Shown here piece after piece: positions 1-12,404 of a stretch of 64,000 nucleotides of DNA. Position 1 is the first letter of the stretch; every line of letters begins with the position of its first letter. Position numbers and translations under genes: made by a program. A model generated the notes under the pieces. It was not told where the DNA came from. It searched no databases and saw nothing but the letters and a program-made list of their open reading frames with translations. The stretch covers positions 18,529,211 through 18,593,210 of the forward strand of contig OY821741.1 in assembly GCA_963682055.1 (NCBI GenBank), in the 5' to 3' direction. The DNA is from Primula veris (Eukaryota > Streptophyta > Magnoliopsida > Ericales > Primulaceae).

Positions 1-166
1 TGCATGCATGCATAATAATAACCATAGTAAACCAAAGGCAATAGATCAACACCAAAGATCATCAGGTATCTATTCTATTATATTGAAAATATTGACACTG
101 TAAAAGCTAATTTTGCGTTTCGATATCAGGGCAAACAGATCGATAAGTTAGCAATGAACAACTTAC

Positions 167-2531
167 ATTGGAGTTAGAGTCCACTTTGATATCAGTTGTG
201 ATGTTCTTGTTCTTCAGTTGGGCACTGACATCGCCCAACAGCAACTCACCTTTCTTAATACCAGATGAAGTAATACCCTGGATAGAGAAAATAAAGAAAA
301 AATATATTAATTTATAGATACAAGAGGAATTCAATGTTATAAACATAATCTCCCGTGGTGGGGTCATGTAAAATTCAGCATTCTAGCTCTAATAGCGATT
401 TTACTTTAAAGCAAAGCTCAAGAGATTTTTTAAATGCAAGAAAAGAAAATCTCATGAGTTTCATTTCGTATTATATTTAAGTGTTTGGTCAACTGCATGT
501 TTTAAGCTCAAATGCTAGCACATAAAATAGTTGAATTCATCAATATTAAAACTTGAAATAGATTGGGTGCCACAACAAGAATCCCAGTTATTAAGCTACC
601 CAACATAATACACTGCAACTACTTAAAATTCAATGTTATAAACATAGTCTCCCGTGGTAGGGTCATGTAAAATTCAGCATTCTAGCTATAGTTAGCGATT
701 TTACTTTAAAGCAAAGCTCAAAAGATTTTTAAACGCAAGAAAAGAAAATCTCATGAGTTTCATTTCGTATTATATTTAAGCGTTTGGTTAACTGCATGTT
801 TTAAGCTCGAATGTTAGCACATAAAATAGTTGAATTCATCAATATTAAAACTTGAAATAGATTGGGTGCCACAACAAGAATCCCAGTTATTAAGCTACCC
901 AACATAATACACTGCAACTACTTAAAATTCAATGTTATAAACATGGTCTCCCGTGGTAGGGTTATGTAAAATTCAGCATTCTAGCTCTAGTTAGCGATTT
1001 TACTTTAAAGCAAAGCTTAAGAGATTTTTAAACGCAAGAAAAGAAAATCTCATGAGTTCCATTTAGTATTGTATATAAGCGTTTGGGCAACTGCATGTTT
1101 TAAGCTCGAAAATTAGCACAGAGAAGAGTCATCCATCTTAAAACTTGAAATAGATCGGATGCCACAACAAGAATCCAAGTTATTAAGCTACCTAACCAAA
1201 TGCACTGCAACTACTAAAAACTAATCAGAATTTAAAAAAAAAACAAGTTTGAGGCCGAATACATGATTTCCATTTTACTTTTCAAGGAAACCAAACTTGT
1301 CATAACGAAATAGAAATAGAGAAATCTTAAGCACTTAATCCAGAAACAGTTTACAGTTGTAATTCATACTTGAGCACAACTAGAATGAAAACCCTTAACT
1401 AAAAAGGAAAAAAATTAAAGGGAAACAAATATGATATAAAAATAAAGAGTCCCAATCCGAGCTCTAAAAAAGCAACTTCAGGCGCGCAACCAATCTCATT
1501 TTTCTTTTTTTTCTAAAAAACAAATGCATCCATACAAAAAGAAATCAAAACCCACCACCAAAAAATAAAACTAAACATAAAAATGTAGAGAAATGATAGT
1601 ACTTGATAAGAAAAAAGAGTTAACAATCCGGGCTTGAAAGAAGCAACAAGAAAACAAACCCTAAAATCTAATTTATAATACAAACATAAAAAGGACTTAA
1701 TCTACAGAGGAAAAAACACATAAAAATGAAAACCCATTAACAAGAAATGAAAAAAAGAAAAGAGTTATCAATCCAAACTTAAAAGAAGCATCTAAACAAA
1801 CCCTAAAATCTAATTTATCAGTAGAAAACTAAGAAAGGCTTAACATATAAAAATCAAAACCCATTACCAAAAAATAGAATTAAATTTAAAAATGTAAAAA
1901 AGAGTTACGAATCCGAGCTTAAAAGAAGCAATAAAACAAACTCTACAAATTTAATTCTTCTAAAAACTCAAAAAGGGCTTAACATATAAAAATGAAAACC
2001 CATTAACAAGAAACAAAAAAAGGGCAAAAAGAAATGAGATAAAAGAAAGAAAGAGTTACCCCTCAAACCAAAATAATAAAAATCTCAAGCAAATGAATTA
2101 AATATTAAACAGAAATCAAAATTTACAAAAAAAATAAAACTAAACTAAAAAATGATAGTACTTAATAGAAAATACTTAACAATCCGAGCTTAAAAGAAGA
2201 AACAAAACAAACCTTAAAATTTTAATTTTCACAAAAACCTAAAAAAAGGGCTTAACTAACTACACACAAAAGAAGAAAGTAAAAAATGAAAACACATTAA
2301 AAAGAAAGAAAGAATATTTACCACTCCATTAGCGGTGTAAGTGGTGAGAGTAAACTTGTGGTCGCTCTGATAATCCTTATACAAAAGATCTAATAAAACA
2401 ATAATAACATTTCATTAGATTTAATATCATCCCTTTAAATCATATTATAATATAACCCATATTTATATAATAATAATAATACCTCTGGCGGATTTGCCGA
2501 TGGTGGAGTAAAGACCAGGACCTTTCGCCAT
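167..2531 (-). CDS. VDAC: Mitochondrial outer-membrane porin (VDAC), 5' part, exons 1-3
   Basis: Voltage-dependent anion channel, the beta-barrel pore of the mitochondrial outer membrane that passes metabolites and ADP/ATP. Three minus-strand exons are visible: 2483-2531 (start codon 2529-2531), 2322-2389 and 167-277, joined by canonical GT-AG introns. Together they give 76 codons in one frame. Exon 1 begins MAKGPGLYSTIGKSARD, the conserved plant VDAC amino terminus. Exon 2 continues with DLLYKDYQSDHKF and the first beta strand. Exon 3 holds KKGELLLGDVSAQLKNKN, typical of strands 2-3. The remaining two thirds of the protein lies beyond the left edge. Intron 2 is about 2 kb and full of tandem repeats. 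Nothing in the visible exons is broken, so the gene looks functional. The family call rests on recognised conserved residues; the paralogue number cannot be decided from this part. Confidence 0.93.
331..1216. repeat. Three 299-bp tandem copies in VDAC intron 2
   Basis: Copies start at 331, 630 and 929, so the period is 299 bp. Each opens with TCAATGTTATAAACAT and contains the motif TCTCCCGTGGT. Copies 1 and 2 are nearly identical, and copy 3 has drifted at its 3' end. The array begins about 54 bp inside the intron from exon 3. It carries no ORF or splice-like unit that I can see. Confidence 0.9.
1440..2260. repeat. Diverged ~140-bp repeats in VDAC intron 2
   Basis: A second, older repeat family fills the rest of intron 2. 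The motif AATCCGAGCTTAAAAGAAGCA, followed by an ACAAACCCTAAAATCTAATTT-like block and GGCTTAAC, recurs near 1453, 1625, 1770, 1910 and 2181. Spacing is about 140 bp, with gaps consistent with a lost or degenerate copy. Copies are diverged and have indels. Confidence 0.6.
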
Positions 2532-2880
2532 CTGGGTTTTTAGATAGAGAGATTCGTTTTTAACTAAGAATAAATCAATAAAGATAGAGAGATATTTTAT
2601 TATCAGTTTTAATGCTGCTACTAATTTATAATAAAAAAAAGCCCTAAAATTTACCTTTTTTTTTATTTTATATGTTAAAAGTGGAGAATTGGTACTTAGT
2701 ATTACTATTCAATATTAAAAAATAAATAAAGACTTTCTTGTATTATATTATTGGTCATCTTAGCCTATATTGAACTTTATTAACATATCTAACAATACAA
2801 TCTATATTATATAAAGAGGATCAGTGGTCTGTTGATGTGTCACTCTTTACACTCGTATCAATCAACAATTCGTCTGGTTA

Positions 2881-2886
<6 letters not shown>
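2532..2886. other. VDAC 5' flank
   Basis: Upstream DNA of the minus-strand VDAC gene. It is AT-rich. The 5' leader probably lies just right of 2531, where pyrimidine/purine runs occur. I see no clear TATA box that could be assigned with confidence. Confidence 0.4.

Positions 2887-2933
<47 letters not shown>
2887..2933. repeat. (AT)n microsatellite
   Basis: An uninterrupted AT dinucleotide run of about 47 bp. It lies just left of the proposed 5' end of the decayed copia element. Confidence 0.95.
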
Positions 2934-2935
<2 letters not shown>

Positions 2936-5859
2936 GAACTAATATGTCACACAACACGTTATCAGATCGGAGTACGACTAGCGTTCTAAGTATACAATAT
3001 AAACCTTGATGTTTATCCGGGTTTTTAATATTTTGCTATATCGATCTTTACCAACATAACGTGCGTAAGGTACCGAATTCAAAACTTAATTTATTTCATA
3101 TATGTGATTGCACGTATTATTTTATGGATAAATAAAGCATGATAAATATACCGTAGTATATAATTCATATGTATTAGAGTTTGTTACTTGTATGGATAAC
3201 TAAAGCATGATCGTAACACATATATTGTTGATTATAAAATCATATTTGTTGATAATACCATACACATTAACCTAAACTGCATGTATTTGTTGAAAAAAAA
3301 AACCTATGCATGATAGATATTTTTTTTTTTTTTACCGTCTAACATGATTAACCTGTCTATAAAAAACTATTGATATATAATATGTATCGTGTACTGTAAA
3401 ATTGTATTTTTATACAAATAAAATGAGTAAAACACATATAATCGGGTTGTAAATCGTAAATCATGTAATTGTAAAACATGTATTAATCTGTGGGATTAAA
3501 TCTGTAAAAAACTGAAAACAGTAGGACTGTTTTGTAATTCGCTGAAACTATTACTGTGCATGTTAATTACTAAAGGACTAAACTGAAACTTGTCTGAAAT
3601 TATGGACTGAAGCTATAATAATGCTGTAAATAGATATATAGTTTGCTGAAATTACATGGATAGTCCCTGTAGTATATTACATGTATAAAAACAGTATATA
3701 TGTGTTATAAAAGTCAATATTCGGTCTATAAATATTCAACCACATGCATATATATATTTATTAAAAAGGCAAGTGAATAAAAATTGCATGTTAATTGAAT
3801 AAATTGATATGTTTTCATGTAAATTTAACCATTTTCCATGTTAAAAATTATCATATATATAATAAATTGTTAATTAAAAATATATTGCTTGCTTGCATGT
3901 TAAACTACCATGTATATAATTACTTATATGGCAATAAAGTGTAGATAATTGATTGATATCTTGTTAGCATAATCAACATAACTTTTGATATTACCATAGA
4001 TATAAATATCACATATAGCAGTTAATTATTTGATTTAATCTAATTGATTTGATTTGATTTGATTTGGTATAATATAATTTGTGTGATTGATAATCCTGAA
4101 TTGATTTAATTTATCACCAAATCTACTGCATGATTAGATATATATCATGAATATATTTTATACTGCCTTGTATATATGTGGTTATCTATAATATATATAT
4201 CTGTTATTTATTGCCATGAATGGTAGAGTTGCGAAATCATATATATTCACATTTAAGTTGGAAAAATTATGAATCTTCCCTAAATAGTCTCACTTATTTG
4301 GATACGATGTCTAGGAAAGATATAGGCGGAAGTCGATATCCTAATGAGGTTGGGTTTTAAGTGGCATTCGTGCCCTCCACCCTCACCGTCTTTCCTGGTC
4401 GTTTTTCAAGTAGAGCTACCGAAAGGGGTTGACTAAATAATAATTTCCCCGAGTGTGTTTATTTAGTAATGTATGTTTCTCCGAATTGGTATTTCAGTAT
4501 CGACCCGTCGTTCGATCAATGAGAACCAATTCACATGAGAAGCAAAACTAATGTTCTCGAACATGTCATTTCAAAAAAAAAGTTTGTGCTTGTGCAAACC
4601 ATAAACATATAAACCACTCGTTTTATATGAAAAATAATCTAGAACTGCCAACACATGTTGGATAACATCTATGATGAGAAAAATCACAAAACATACTTGC
4701 GAAATGACTGTTTAGACGTTGATGTTATTCCGTCACCACATGTTAGTCACCCTGATGTGTGAAAATATGATGCCCAATTTTTTTTTTTGATGCCATCTTT
4801 AATGAGTAAAACACGAGTTTGTTGTTACTCGCGAGATGAAAGATAAGTCGTTGATGATATTCCACCGTCACATTTGAGACGTGATAACGTCTATGGTGAA
4901 CAAATATCTGAAGTTGACATATTGGAGCAATTCTTCACCAAATACTAGTTTGGAAATTATATTCCATAAGCAGTATCGTGAATTTATATTCACCATGTTC
5001 CTTTATCGCCCATCTGTTATTGGATAAGAAAATTGCCTCGGTGAGTAGTTTTAATCTTATTGGGTCAATGGCGAATTGTTTGTCTGATATTAATGCTCTT
5101 CGTGTACATTTTTTTTCCACGAATCGAGAACCAAGACAAGTGTTATTTGTCTCGAACTGTCGCGATCCCGATGAATCACTTAGCCAAGCGAGATTTTAGA
5201 CAATCGTCAAAATCAAAAACCTGTGGCTCCAAGACAGTAATTGAAATGAACAATATGGCCCGTTGTCATAAAGCAAGAGATAATGCTCAAGGAGCCAACT
5301 CTATGCTATAAAAACAAAGGTCATGCACGATTACTCATTAAATAGTTCACAACTATTATAAAGGTGGAAAAACCGATGTTAATGTGGTTAAAGTTAATTG
5401 AAAGGAAACTCTTGAGACCCCCGATTTTGTGGCTCAAATGAGTTTGATACCTTTCTTTATTGATTTTGATAAATCATTGGGCCATTTTTTTGCTCATCTG
5501 GATTATGTTTTTCCTTTTAGATTATGATTTTTCCATTTGGACATACTTTTGGATTATGGTTTGCCTATTTACAAAATTTCTCGAAATAATTTAAAGTGTT
5601 TTGAGCAAATTTCTTTGACAAATGTGACCAAACTTTAAATAATGAAATTTTAGGCAATACTTGTGGGGTAGTTGATTTTTTTTGAAAATAGTTGGTAACA
5701 GTGTACCACATAATTTCACCAACTATTTGCCTAAAAGATTACTCAGTGACAACAATTATGGACCTATCGTTCCAAATCAAAACCTTTGGTAAAACCAAAT
5801 TGATTTGTCAAATATGAGGTCTTATATTCATTTAGGTCCTGACGTACCTTGTTGAGTTA

Positions 5860-8800
5860 TAAAATATTCGAGAAAACCAGTGTTATCTGGTAATAGCTCA
5901 TGAAAGTGAAAGAATTAAAATTTCTTTGCATAGCCTTCATTCAATACGACCAAAAGCGTATTTTAGAGGAGTTGGAATGTCTTTCAAGTGCTTGTTACCA
6001 CATTCTTTAAAGCATTTAAAGTTACCTTATCATTTCGCTTGTCGTCAAATGATAAAGGATTTAGATGATAAGATATGATTGTCTGTACTATCATTCGCAT
6101 GTCGTCGATTGATAAGAGCATTTTGATATTGTGCCATTGACCGGATGAGATATTCATGGGTCAAAAGATGATGGTTGATTTATTATCGCATCGCATTTGT
6201 ATTCTCTTTGAGGATATATTTCGTGATTAATCCGAAATTAATGCAACTAATGCTCACTTTGAAAGACTAGTATGTGTAAAGATCACGAAATGAACTCGTA
6301 GAATTCTTATAAAGAATTGAAGGAGTTATTGTAGACTTATCCAATCATAAGACGGACCATAAATATAAATGGTTATGGTTGATGCATCGACAATATGGTC
6401 ACATTTTACTGTTGTCCACATAAAATGCAGCACTTCCCAAACTCTTAGCCTTATCATTAAGTTGATGGCTCATGATCCTGATTATCCTGAAAATTCTAGT
6501 AGACTTGATAATACCGAAGAGTAAGAATCGAAATTTCGATTTGAATTACTTGAGTTTGGAAATTGAAACTAAACATCCTGTCGATTATGTTCAGACCCAA
6601 ATGGACTCACGGAAAGTTTGATAATGCGACTGCAAATGGTTGCACGGACTTTTTGGTCTTGCGCACCAAGATTTATATTTCTGTGTGGGGTTATGCTATT
6701 TTGCTGCATTGGTCCGTTATGAGGCCCATAGGCACTCAAACACCATATGCGTACCAGCTGGTTACTGGTTATGAGCAAGAAGTCTCATATTAACGCGTGT
6801 TTGGAGTGCTTAATTAATATTTCGATTGAGCCACTATAGTGTTCAAAATATGGACCTCTAAAGGGGACATAAGTCGATTATGAATCCCTGCCTATCATTT
6901 GATAGAGTAACCTTGGCAAGCGATCTTTTTACCGCATGATATGCGAGAGTGACATCGCTAAGACTGTTCTTCCCATCGTTAGGGGGAGATTTGCACGTTA
7001 CCGTTGGTAAGGAAGGACGTGAAGTAACGTAGCATAACCCACTCAGTCTTAGCTTGATCCCTAAAACTGCACTTAGTGATAAGTAAGTGCATAGACTCCC
7101 TCAAGTCTAACTAAATGCTAAATGCATTTAATGACTTTATGAGATGTCACGAGATCATTTATACCTGCTGCAAAATGCTTGCAAGGATAGACGTCCCTGT
7201 CGGACACCGTGTTCCTGTAGTAACACGTTGCTTTGGCCGAACCCGCCAAGCAAAGGACGCTGCCGTTGGCCGTCAGTCTGTCGTTCTTCCCAAGATACAA
7301 GGAAGTTGACCGGTTCTAAATTCGTTCAGCTCCAGAGGTGGTGAACTGAAACTCGTTTTTCGCACGAGATTATAAAGGATAAAGGAGATGTGTGATTTCC
7401 TACTCATCCTAAGAATCTAGAAATATCTGTCGATCATGATATCTTAGACGATATTGAAGCAAAATGAGACTATCATTGATTACTTGTTCATATATTTGGT
7501 GACGACTGATAATATGAGCAAATTATGACAGAAAACCATGTACCGTTGCCTGAAGTCAAAGTAGAATAGACTGGACTAATGGAAACTTGAATTCCAAGTA
7601 GACTCCTTAGCGAAAATGTGTTCAGACCTGTAACTCCAACACCACCAATGTTAAACGAGTTTGTTTATTTGGTTATTCGTAAGGAAAAATGATGAGAATA
7701 ATGAGATTGTAGAATGCTCGCCTAGTAGCGCAAGTCTTCTCTCACATCTTGGAATTGATTACGAGATGGTTGAATTTCTCGTAATGGACGTTATAACAAT
7801 CCCCTACTTTATCAGTTTAGTAGTTTCCCAAAAACTGATTATGCAGAATGTGATTGTGGTTACTGTTTTATCTATATGAGAATTTAGACAAAGAAATATA
7901 GATGAATGTCCATGTGTGATTTCATGGGCTTAAATCAAGTAGTTCCTAACCACGGAGCACGATCTCAACTGACTGAGATGTTCACTATATGGATTAATAT
8001 AATCCGAGCAGATGTGGTATACCGCCTAAGTGAGTACTTGATCAGGTTGGGATACTTGAACAAGTATTATGCCCTTGCGTGTTATGATGCGATCGACTTT
8101 TGGATTTGCCTTTGAGATGAAGGATCTTGGGAAGAAACGGTAGTGACTCAGTCCGATGATCGAGTCCAGTAAATATTGAATCTAAGTCTATGATTCTGAC
8201 TACACCAATAAGGTGTTATGACGTTTTGGTCATCATGACGCTAAGTCGTCAAATTCTCCCATGATCGTTCGATCTCTAGACATTGATATAGACCCAGTCC
8301 GTCCCTGATGAGACGATGAAGAGATATTGAACCATTGTGTTCATATCTAAGTACAATAAGTGCATCATTATACTTGGTCTAATGTGCTAGAATGAACATC
8401 TCGAATGCTGTGAATGGTATAGCTCGACACAGCATCGCACTAACACGTTGCCATCGAAATGGCACTAAAGACACATTCCCTTACCTTATGGTAATTTTGG
8501 AAGTGGGCTAGTTTATCCCATTTGCGTCATCAAGTGGTTTATCCCATTTGCGTCATCGAGTGTACTTACCCCTTCGGTACTCGAATTAATGCAACCCTTT
8601 TTCGGTTATACCGATACCGGTTACTTATCAGACCCGCATAAGGGATATTCCTAACATGGTCTGTCTTTACCATTAGGAATAAGGCAATATCTTGGAGGTC
8701 TTGGAATGACTCCAAATGAATCACTTTGATCTACCCGTGCTCTATGAGACGACTAGAGAGTGTATATGGCTTCGAGCTCGTATTAGCCATATTTGAATTA

Positions 8801-8935
8801 CATATGCTCTGTCTCACGATCCAGATAAAACACTTGTCTTATTTGAGGACAACTTGTTGTTATCGATCAAGAGAGACATGACTAGATTATGCTATTTAGC
8901 ATTTCTTACCGAAATAAATCTTCACATATGAAGTT
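5860..8935 (+). pseudogene. copia pol relic: integrase, reverse transcriptase, RNase H
   Basis: Broken remains of a copia polyprotein with many stops and frameshifts. Readable landmarks in order: the integrase core string VDASTIWSH near 6377; an integrase tail stretch around 6620-6780 reading LRTKIYISVWGYAILLHW and LVTGYE; ARIDVPVGH near 7183, a linker seen in this copia group; EMKDLGK near 8113 from reverse transcriptase; LDIDIDPVRP near 8280; the RNase H string YTDTGYLSDPHKG near 8612; and TRECIWLRA near 8755. These identify the family clearly, but no domain is intact for more than about 70 codons. The element cannot make its own enzymes. Confidence 0.8.
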
Positions 8936-8940
8936 TAAAG

Positions 8941-9185
8941 CATACTGTCGAATGCTCATTTTATTACACATTATATTTTCTTGCATACAATCGTATGCAA
9001 GTAAATGAGGCATTCAGTCGAATGCTCGTACTCTTTATTCGAATATGAAATCATTGCACCCAGTCATGTGCAAGTGAGGGGAAGCATCCAGGTGAATGCT
9101 TATTGCACTAATTATTACTTGTTCGAAATTCTCGCACCCTGTCGTGTGCAAGTGAAGGGGAGCATCCAGTCGCATGCTCGTGACT
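8941..9185 (+). repeat. Hairpin-bearing tandem repeat at copia 3' end
   Basis: About 3.3 copies of a roughly 70-80-bp unit, starting near 8941, 9010, 9086 and 9161. Each unit carries two short inverted repeats in alternation. One is built on GCAT...ATGC, for example GCATTC-AGTC-GAATGC near 9011. The other is built on TTGCA...TGCAA, for example CTTGCATAC-AATC-GTATGCAAG near 8981. Purine-rich polypurine-tract-like strings (GTGAGGGGAAGC, GTGAAGGGGAGC) follow the second hairpin of later units. This is where a copia 3' untranslated region and polypurine tract would lie. Confidence 0.75.
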
Positions 9186-9190
9186 CCATA

Positions 9191-9416
9191 AAAAAAACTT
9201 TCTCAAATGGGAGTTACAAATAAAAGACTCTATTTTTTTTTAATTTATTATTTTTTATATTTTATGAGGGTTTTTAAAAACAAAACAATTGAAAAATAAC
9301 GACACACATATAAATTTTTTGATAAATTGATCTTATTTTCACAAGTATTCAACAATGATATATTCAATTCTCACAACTAAAATTGATAGTGTTCTCACTA
9401 TTGGAGAAAAAAACTA
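9191..9416. other. No recognised gene
   Basis: AT-rich spacer between the copia relic and the Stowaway MITE. It may hold part of an eroded copia 3' LTR, but I could not match it to the left side. Confidence 0.5.
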
Positions 9417-9650
9417 CTCTCCCAGTTCCCAATTAATTATCATTCACGAAATTACGTGCAATTTTAACCGACTTATAACATGTATCAAAATTGTCCAAAT
9501 GAAAATTTTCAAAACTAAATCATATAATTTAATGTTTGAACTATATGATTAACTTTTGAAAATTTCATTCCGATAATTTTGATACAAGTTATTGGCCAAT
9601 CAAAATTGCACGTAGTTTCGTAATGGATAATTAATTGGGAACGGAGAGAG
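9417..9650. mobile_element. Stowaway-type MITE
   Basis: A 234-bp foldback element. Its ends CTCTCCCAGTTCCCAATTAA and, as reverse complement, CTCTCTCCGTTCCCAATTAA match the Stowaway (Tc1/mariner) terminal consensus. Both sides are flanked by TA (9415-9416 and 9651-9652), the expected target duplication. Most of its length folds on itself, with the loop around 9533. There is no coding capacity. Confidence 0.88.
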
Positions 9651-9652
9651 TA

Positions 9653-12109
9653 TCAACGTTGGATGTCGTGAATACTTTGTTAAAGTTTGGTCCACACAAA
9701 AGACTTCATGCAGATGGGAACAAAACAAATAACCAGACATATTTACAAAAAGGGATGGTGGTAGGGTAGCTCTGGCCCCTCGCAGTGCCGTCTCGAACAT
9801 TTTGGGCCATAAATACTAACATTACTTTAACTATTAAAATATATATAAAAAAAAACACTCGAATTGATAATTTATTTATTTTCCCACCATGTTTTAAGTA
9901 AATAATCCGTCACAACCGCACATGATAAATTATCATAATAAATTACTGAATCAATCGTATAAACAAAACTAAGAATAAATATACTCAATTAAAATATTAA
10001 TTTAAAACCCCCAAATTTAGTTGTCCAAATCATCAGCAAAAAGCTCATGAGTCATAGGCCCATATAAATAAATCAGATCCATTTTTGTTGTCCTGCTTTT
10101 TTTTAGGTTAGGCTATCCTAGTTTTTTTGGAGCCATTCGATCAAAAGAAATCTTATCCAAGTTTCAACAAAAATTATGGAAATATTACTATGTAGAATGG
10201 CCTACATACACTCCTCGGTAGCACGAGTAGTTAAAAAAAGAAGAAGTTTTCAATGCGATTACGGTACGTTATTTTTGAGTAACACTACCGTAAACCCGAT
10301 AAATGTGTGACGGCCACTAAAAGTCCAACAAATATTAATGAACCCAAAATAACTAATATCTTAAAATTAATTTAAAATTAAAGCTAAAATATTCTATTGC
10401 TTGACACACTAAATTATAGTGCACCGTATGAAAATAAAAATAAAAATCAAATTTATCAACCGTACCGAAAAAGTATCTGATGCATTTCAAATACGTTACG
10501 TAAAAAATAAAAATTAAATTTATTAATCGTACCGAAAAAGTATCGGATATATGTAATCGTGTCAACCCTTTTTTTACTTATTTTTTTTCATAATTTTCGT
10601 TGACCATTAAATTGAATTGTTTTTGATGCCCATACAAAACTAAGATATGATACCCTAAAAAAAATTATGGCAGCAAAAATGGATCCGAATAAACCCTCAA
10701 ATCTATTAAAATTACAGAGAAGGTAATTTTGTATAACTTATTTTGAGTTCATCAAATCAAAATTAACTTACAACTAGTGATGTAAATACTTTATTTACCT
10801 GTAGAGTAGAAAATTAAGAACTTTTGTTACGCTTTTTTAGATACCGAGACTGTTATGTGTTTTTTTCCTTTATTTGGGAATAAAATTTGTATTTTTTTTT
10901 ATGGCGAGTTGTATATTAATAGTAAAATAAAATGATATTATTTGTTAGGGGTATACTAGTAATTTCATATATATATATATATAAAAAAAGGGCCCTTGTA
11001 ATTTTGATGGCTCTAGTTTTTTTATGCTTTTAAAATTTGGCTTTGCGTCCCCTCGTCTTCCCCCTGGTCTAAGTTGGTTTCGTAACACATGGTGACTAGC
11101 TTAAGATCGGAGTAAGTCCTATTCTTGGATGTAATGGAGATAGCGGAGAATTAGGTGATGGTGGTGGGGGGTTGTCAATATTTAAGAGTTCTCTCATTCT
11201 GTTTTACAATAGCAGTCTCTCAACGAATCTATTGTTAAAGGTAGACCAACAAGAAACGTTGTAACCCAAATTCTATTATTTCATCATTGCATGTAAGTGT
11301 GACCCTCTTCGTAATCCAATGAAGTTTTTTCGGCGATTAGGGCCAGTAACAACGAAAGTTGACCAAAAGTTTTGTTTTGGACCTCCCAAAATTGAGTTTT
11401 TTTGGGGGCCTTCTTTTTGGAATTGAAATATTATTAATCTTCTATCATATTCTTATCTCACGTAAAAATCTATATTAGCTTATACATAAAAGGATAATAC
11501 ACGCCATGTTTCATTCCGTAATTCATATCCACTTACACTTTTCTTTTCATTTAAAGACTAGAGAGCTATTTGTTTTTCACATGTACTTTACCTACAAAGA
11601 TTATTTTGATCGGTGTATAGTATTTAGCAGTCTAGCCTCCACTCTAATTCGAAAACCACCATATTCGACCTACAATTCTCTACCGGCCTTCGTCAGAACC
11701 CTAAAAGCAACATAATAATCCTTTTTTTTTGTTTCTTTTACATTAAATAATTACAAAAAATTCAATTTTAATCATTATGTAATTTCTTATCCCGTCAAAT
11801 TAGTTTAGTTTGGTTCTGTAAATGTTTAAAGCTTAGTTCATTTGATTTGTTATATAATATGGTTTATGGTTTATAAGTTTTTTAATTGCATTGACTTATT
11901 TCAAGTAAATAGTAATATTTCTTAAATTTACTTATATAAAATAATTATTATTATTGTTGGGGCGGATTTTCATTTTGTCACAAAAAGGACTTAATTTTTT
12001 TATTTGTCTCGGGTCTCAAAATTGCTGGAGATAGTAGTGGTTGCTGTAAGGAATAGTGTCCTTAGTATCACAACGTTCAAGAGAGATTTTTTTTGAATTA
12101 GTGATCGGT
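9653..12109. other. Unassigned AT-rich spacer
   Basis: About 2.4 kb without a recognisable gene. Between 10446 and 10560 a stretch of about 67 bp, containing CGTACCGAAAAAGTATC, is duplicated in tandem. Short AT runs occur near 10965. Reading frames here are short and resemble nothing I know. Confidence 0.5.
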
Positions 12110-12221
12110 CACAGACGTCGAAATCTATAATGTAACGTAATCAGTTATCAAACATCTCACTCCCTTGACCCTCCCTAGGACTCTCCGTGAGATACTACCA
12201 TCAGCCAAGCCCATTCGTCTT

Positions 12222-12404
12222 TTACTGGGCTCTACCTTGAAAAGTTTTAAGTCCGTGAAAGATATATGTGGGCAGGATGTTCCTTGACGCCCCTAGGTCT
12301 AGCAAAACTCTCTCCATATCGCAATCACCCACCAGCATGGCGACTGTCACGAACTCAACGACTTTTACAATAGGCGGGTGTCTAAGTCCTATGAATTTCT
12401 TCAT
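12222..12404 (-). pseudogene. Ty3/gypsy protease relic
   Basis: A 60-codon minus-strand frame contains MERVLLDLGASRNILPTYIF, an aspartic-protease active-site loop of the D-x-G-A-S kind found in plant Ty3/gypsy polyproteins. The frame ends in a stop soon afterwards. Surrounding minus-strand sequence to about 13200 has gag-like open stretches that I cannot assign. This is probably part of an older gypsy element next to which, or into which, the Tat element landed. Confidence 0.6.

Larger units (their letters stand above)
2950..9190 (+). mobile_element. Decayed Ty1/copia retrotransposon
   Basis: A plus-strand copia element in an advanced state of decay. Recognisable pol pieces appear in copia order: integrase core near 6.37 kb, integrase C-terminal part 6.57-7.0 kb, reverse transcriptase near 8.1 kb and RNase H at 8.6-8.9 kb. 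The motif ACACGTTATCAG at 2957 resembles the sequence that follows the 5' LTR in some plant copia families, so I place the left limit there tentatively. The 3' limit is set by hairpin repeats with purine-rich stretches at 8941-9185. I cannot find a convincing LTR pair, so both ends are inferred. The 3.0-5.8 kb stretch should contain gag and protease but shows no readable domain. Confidence 0.6.

Noticed and set aside
4978..5311. Overlapping plus-strand ORFs as genes
   Set aside because: They fall in the decayed copia body and show no conserved domain.
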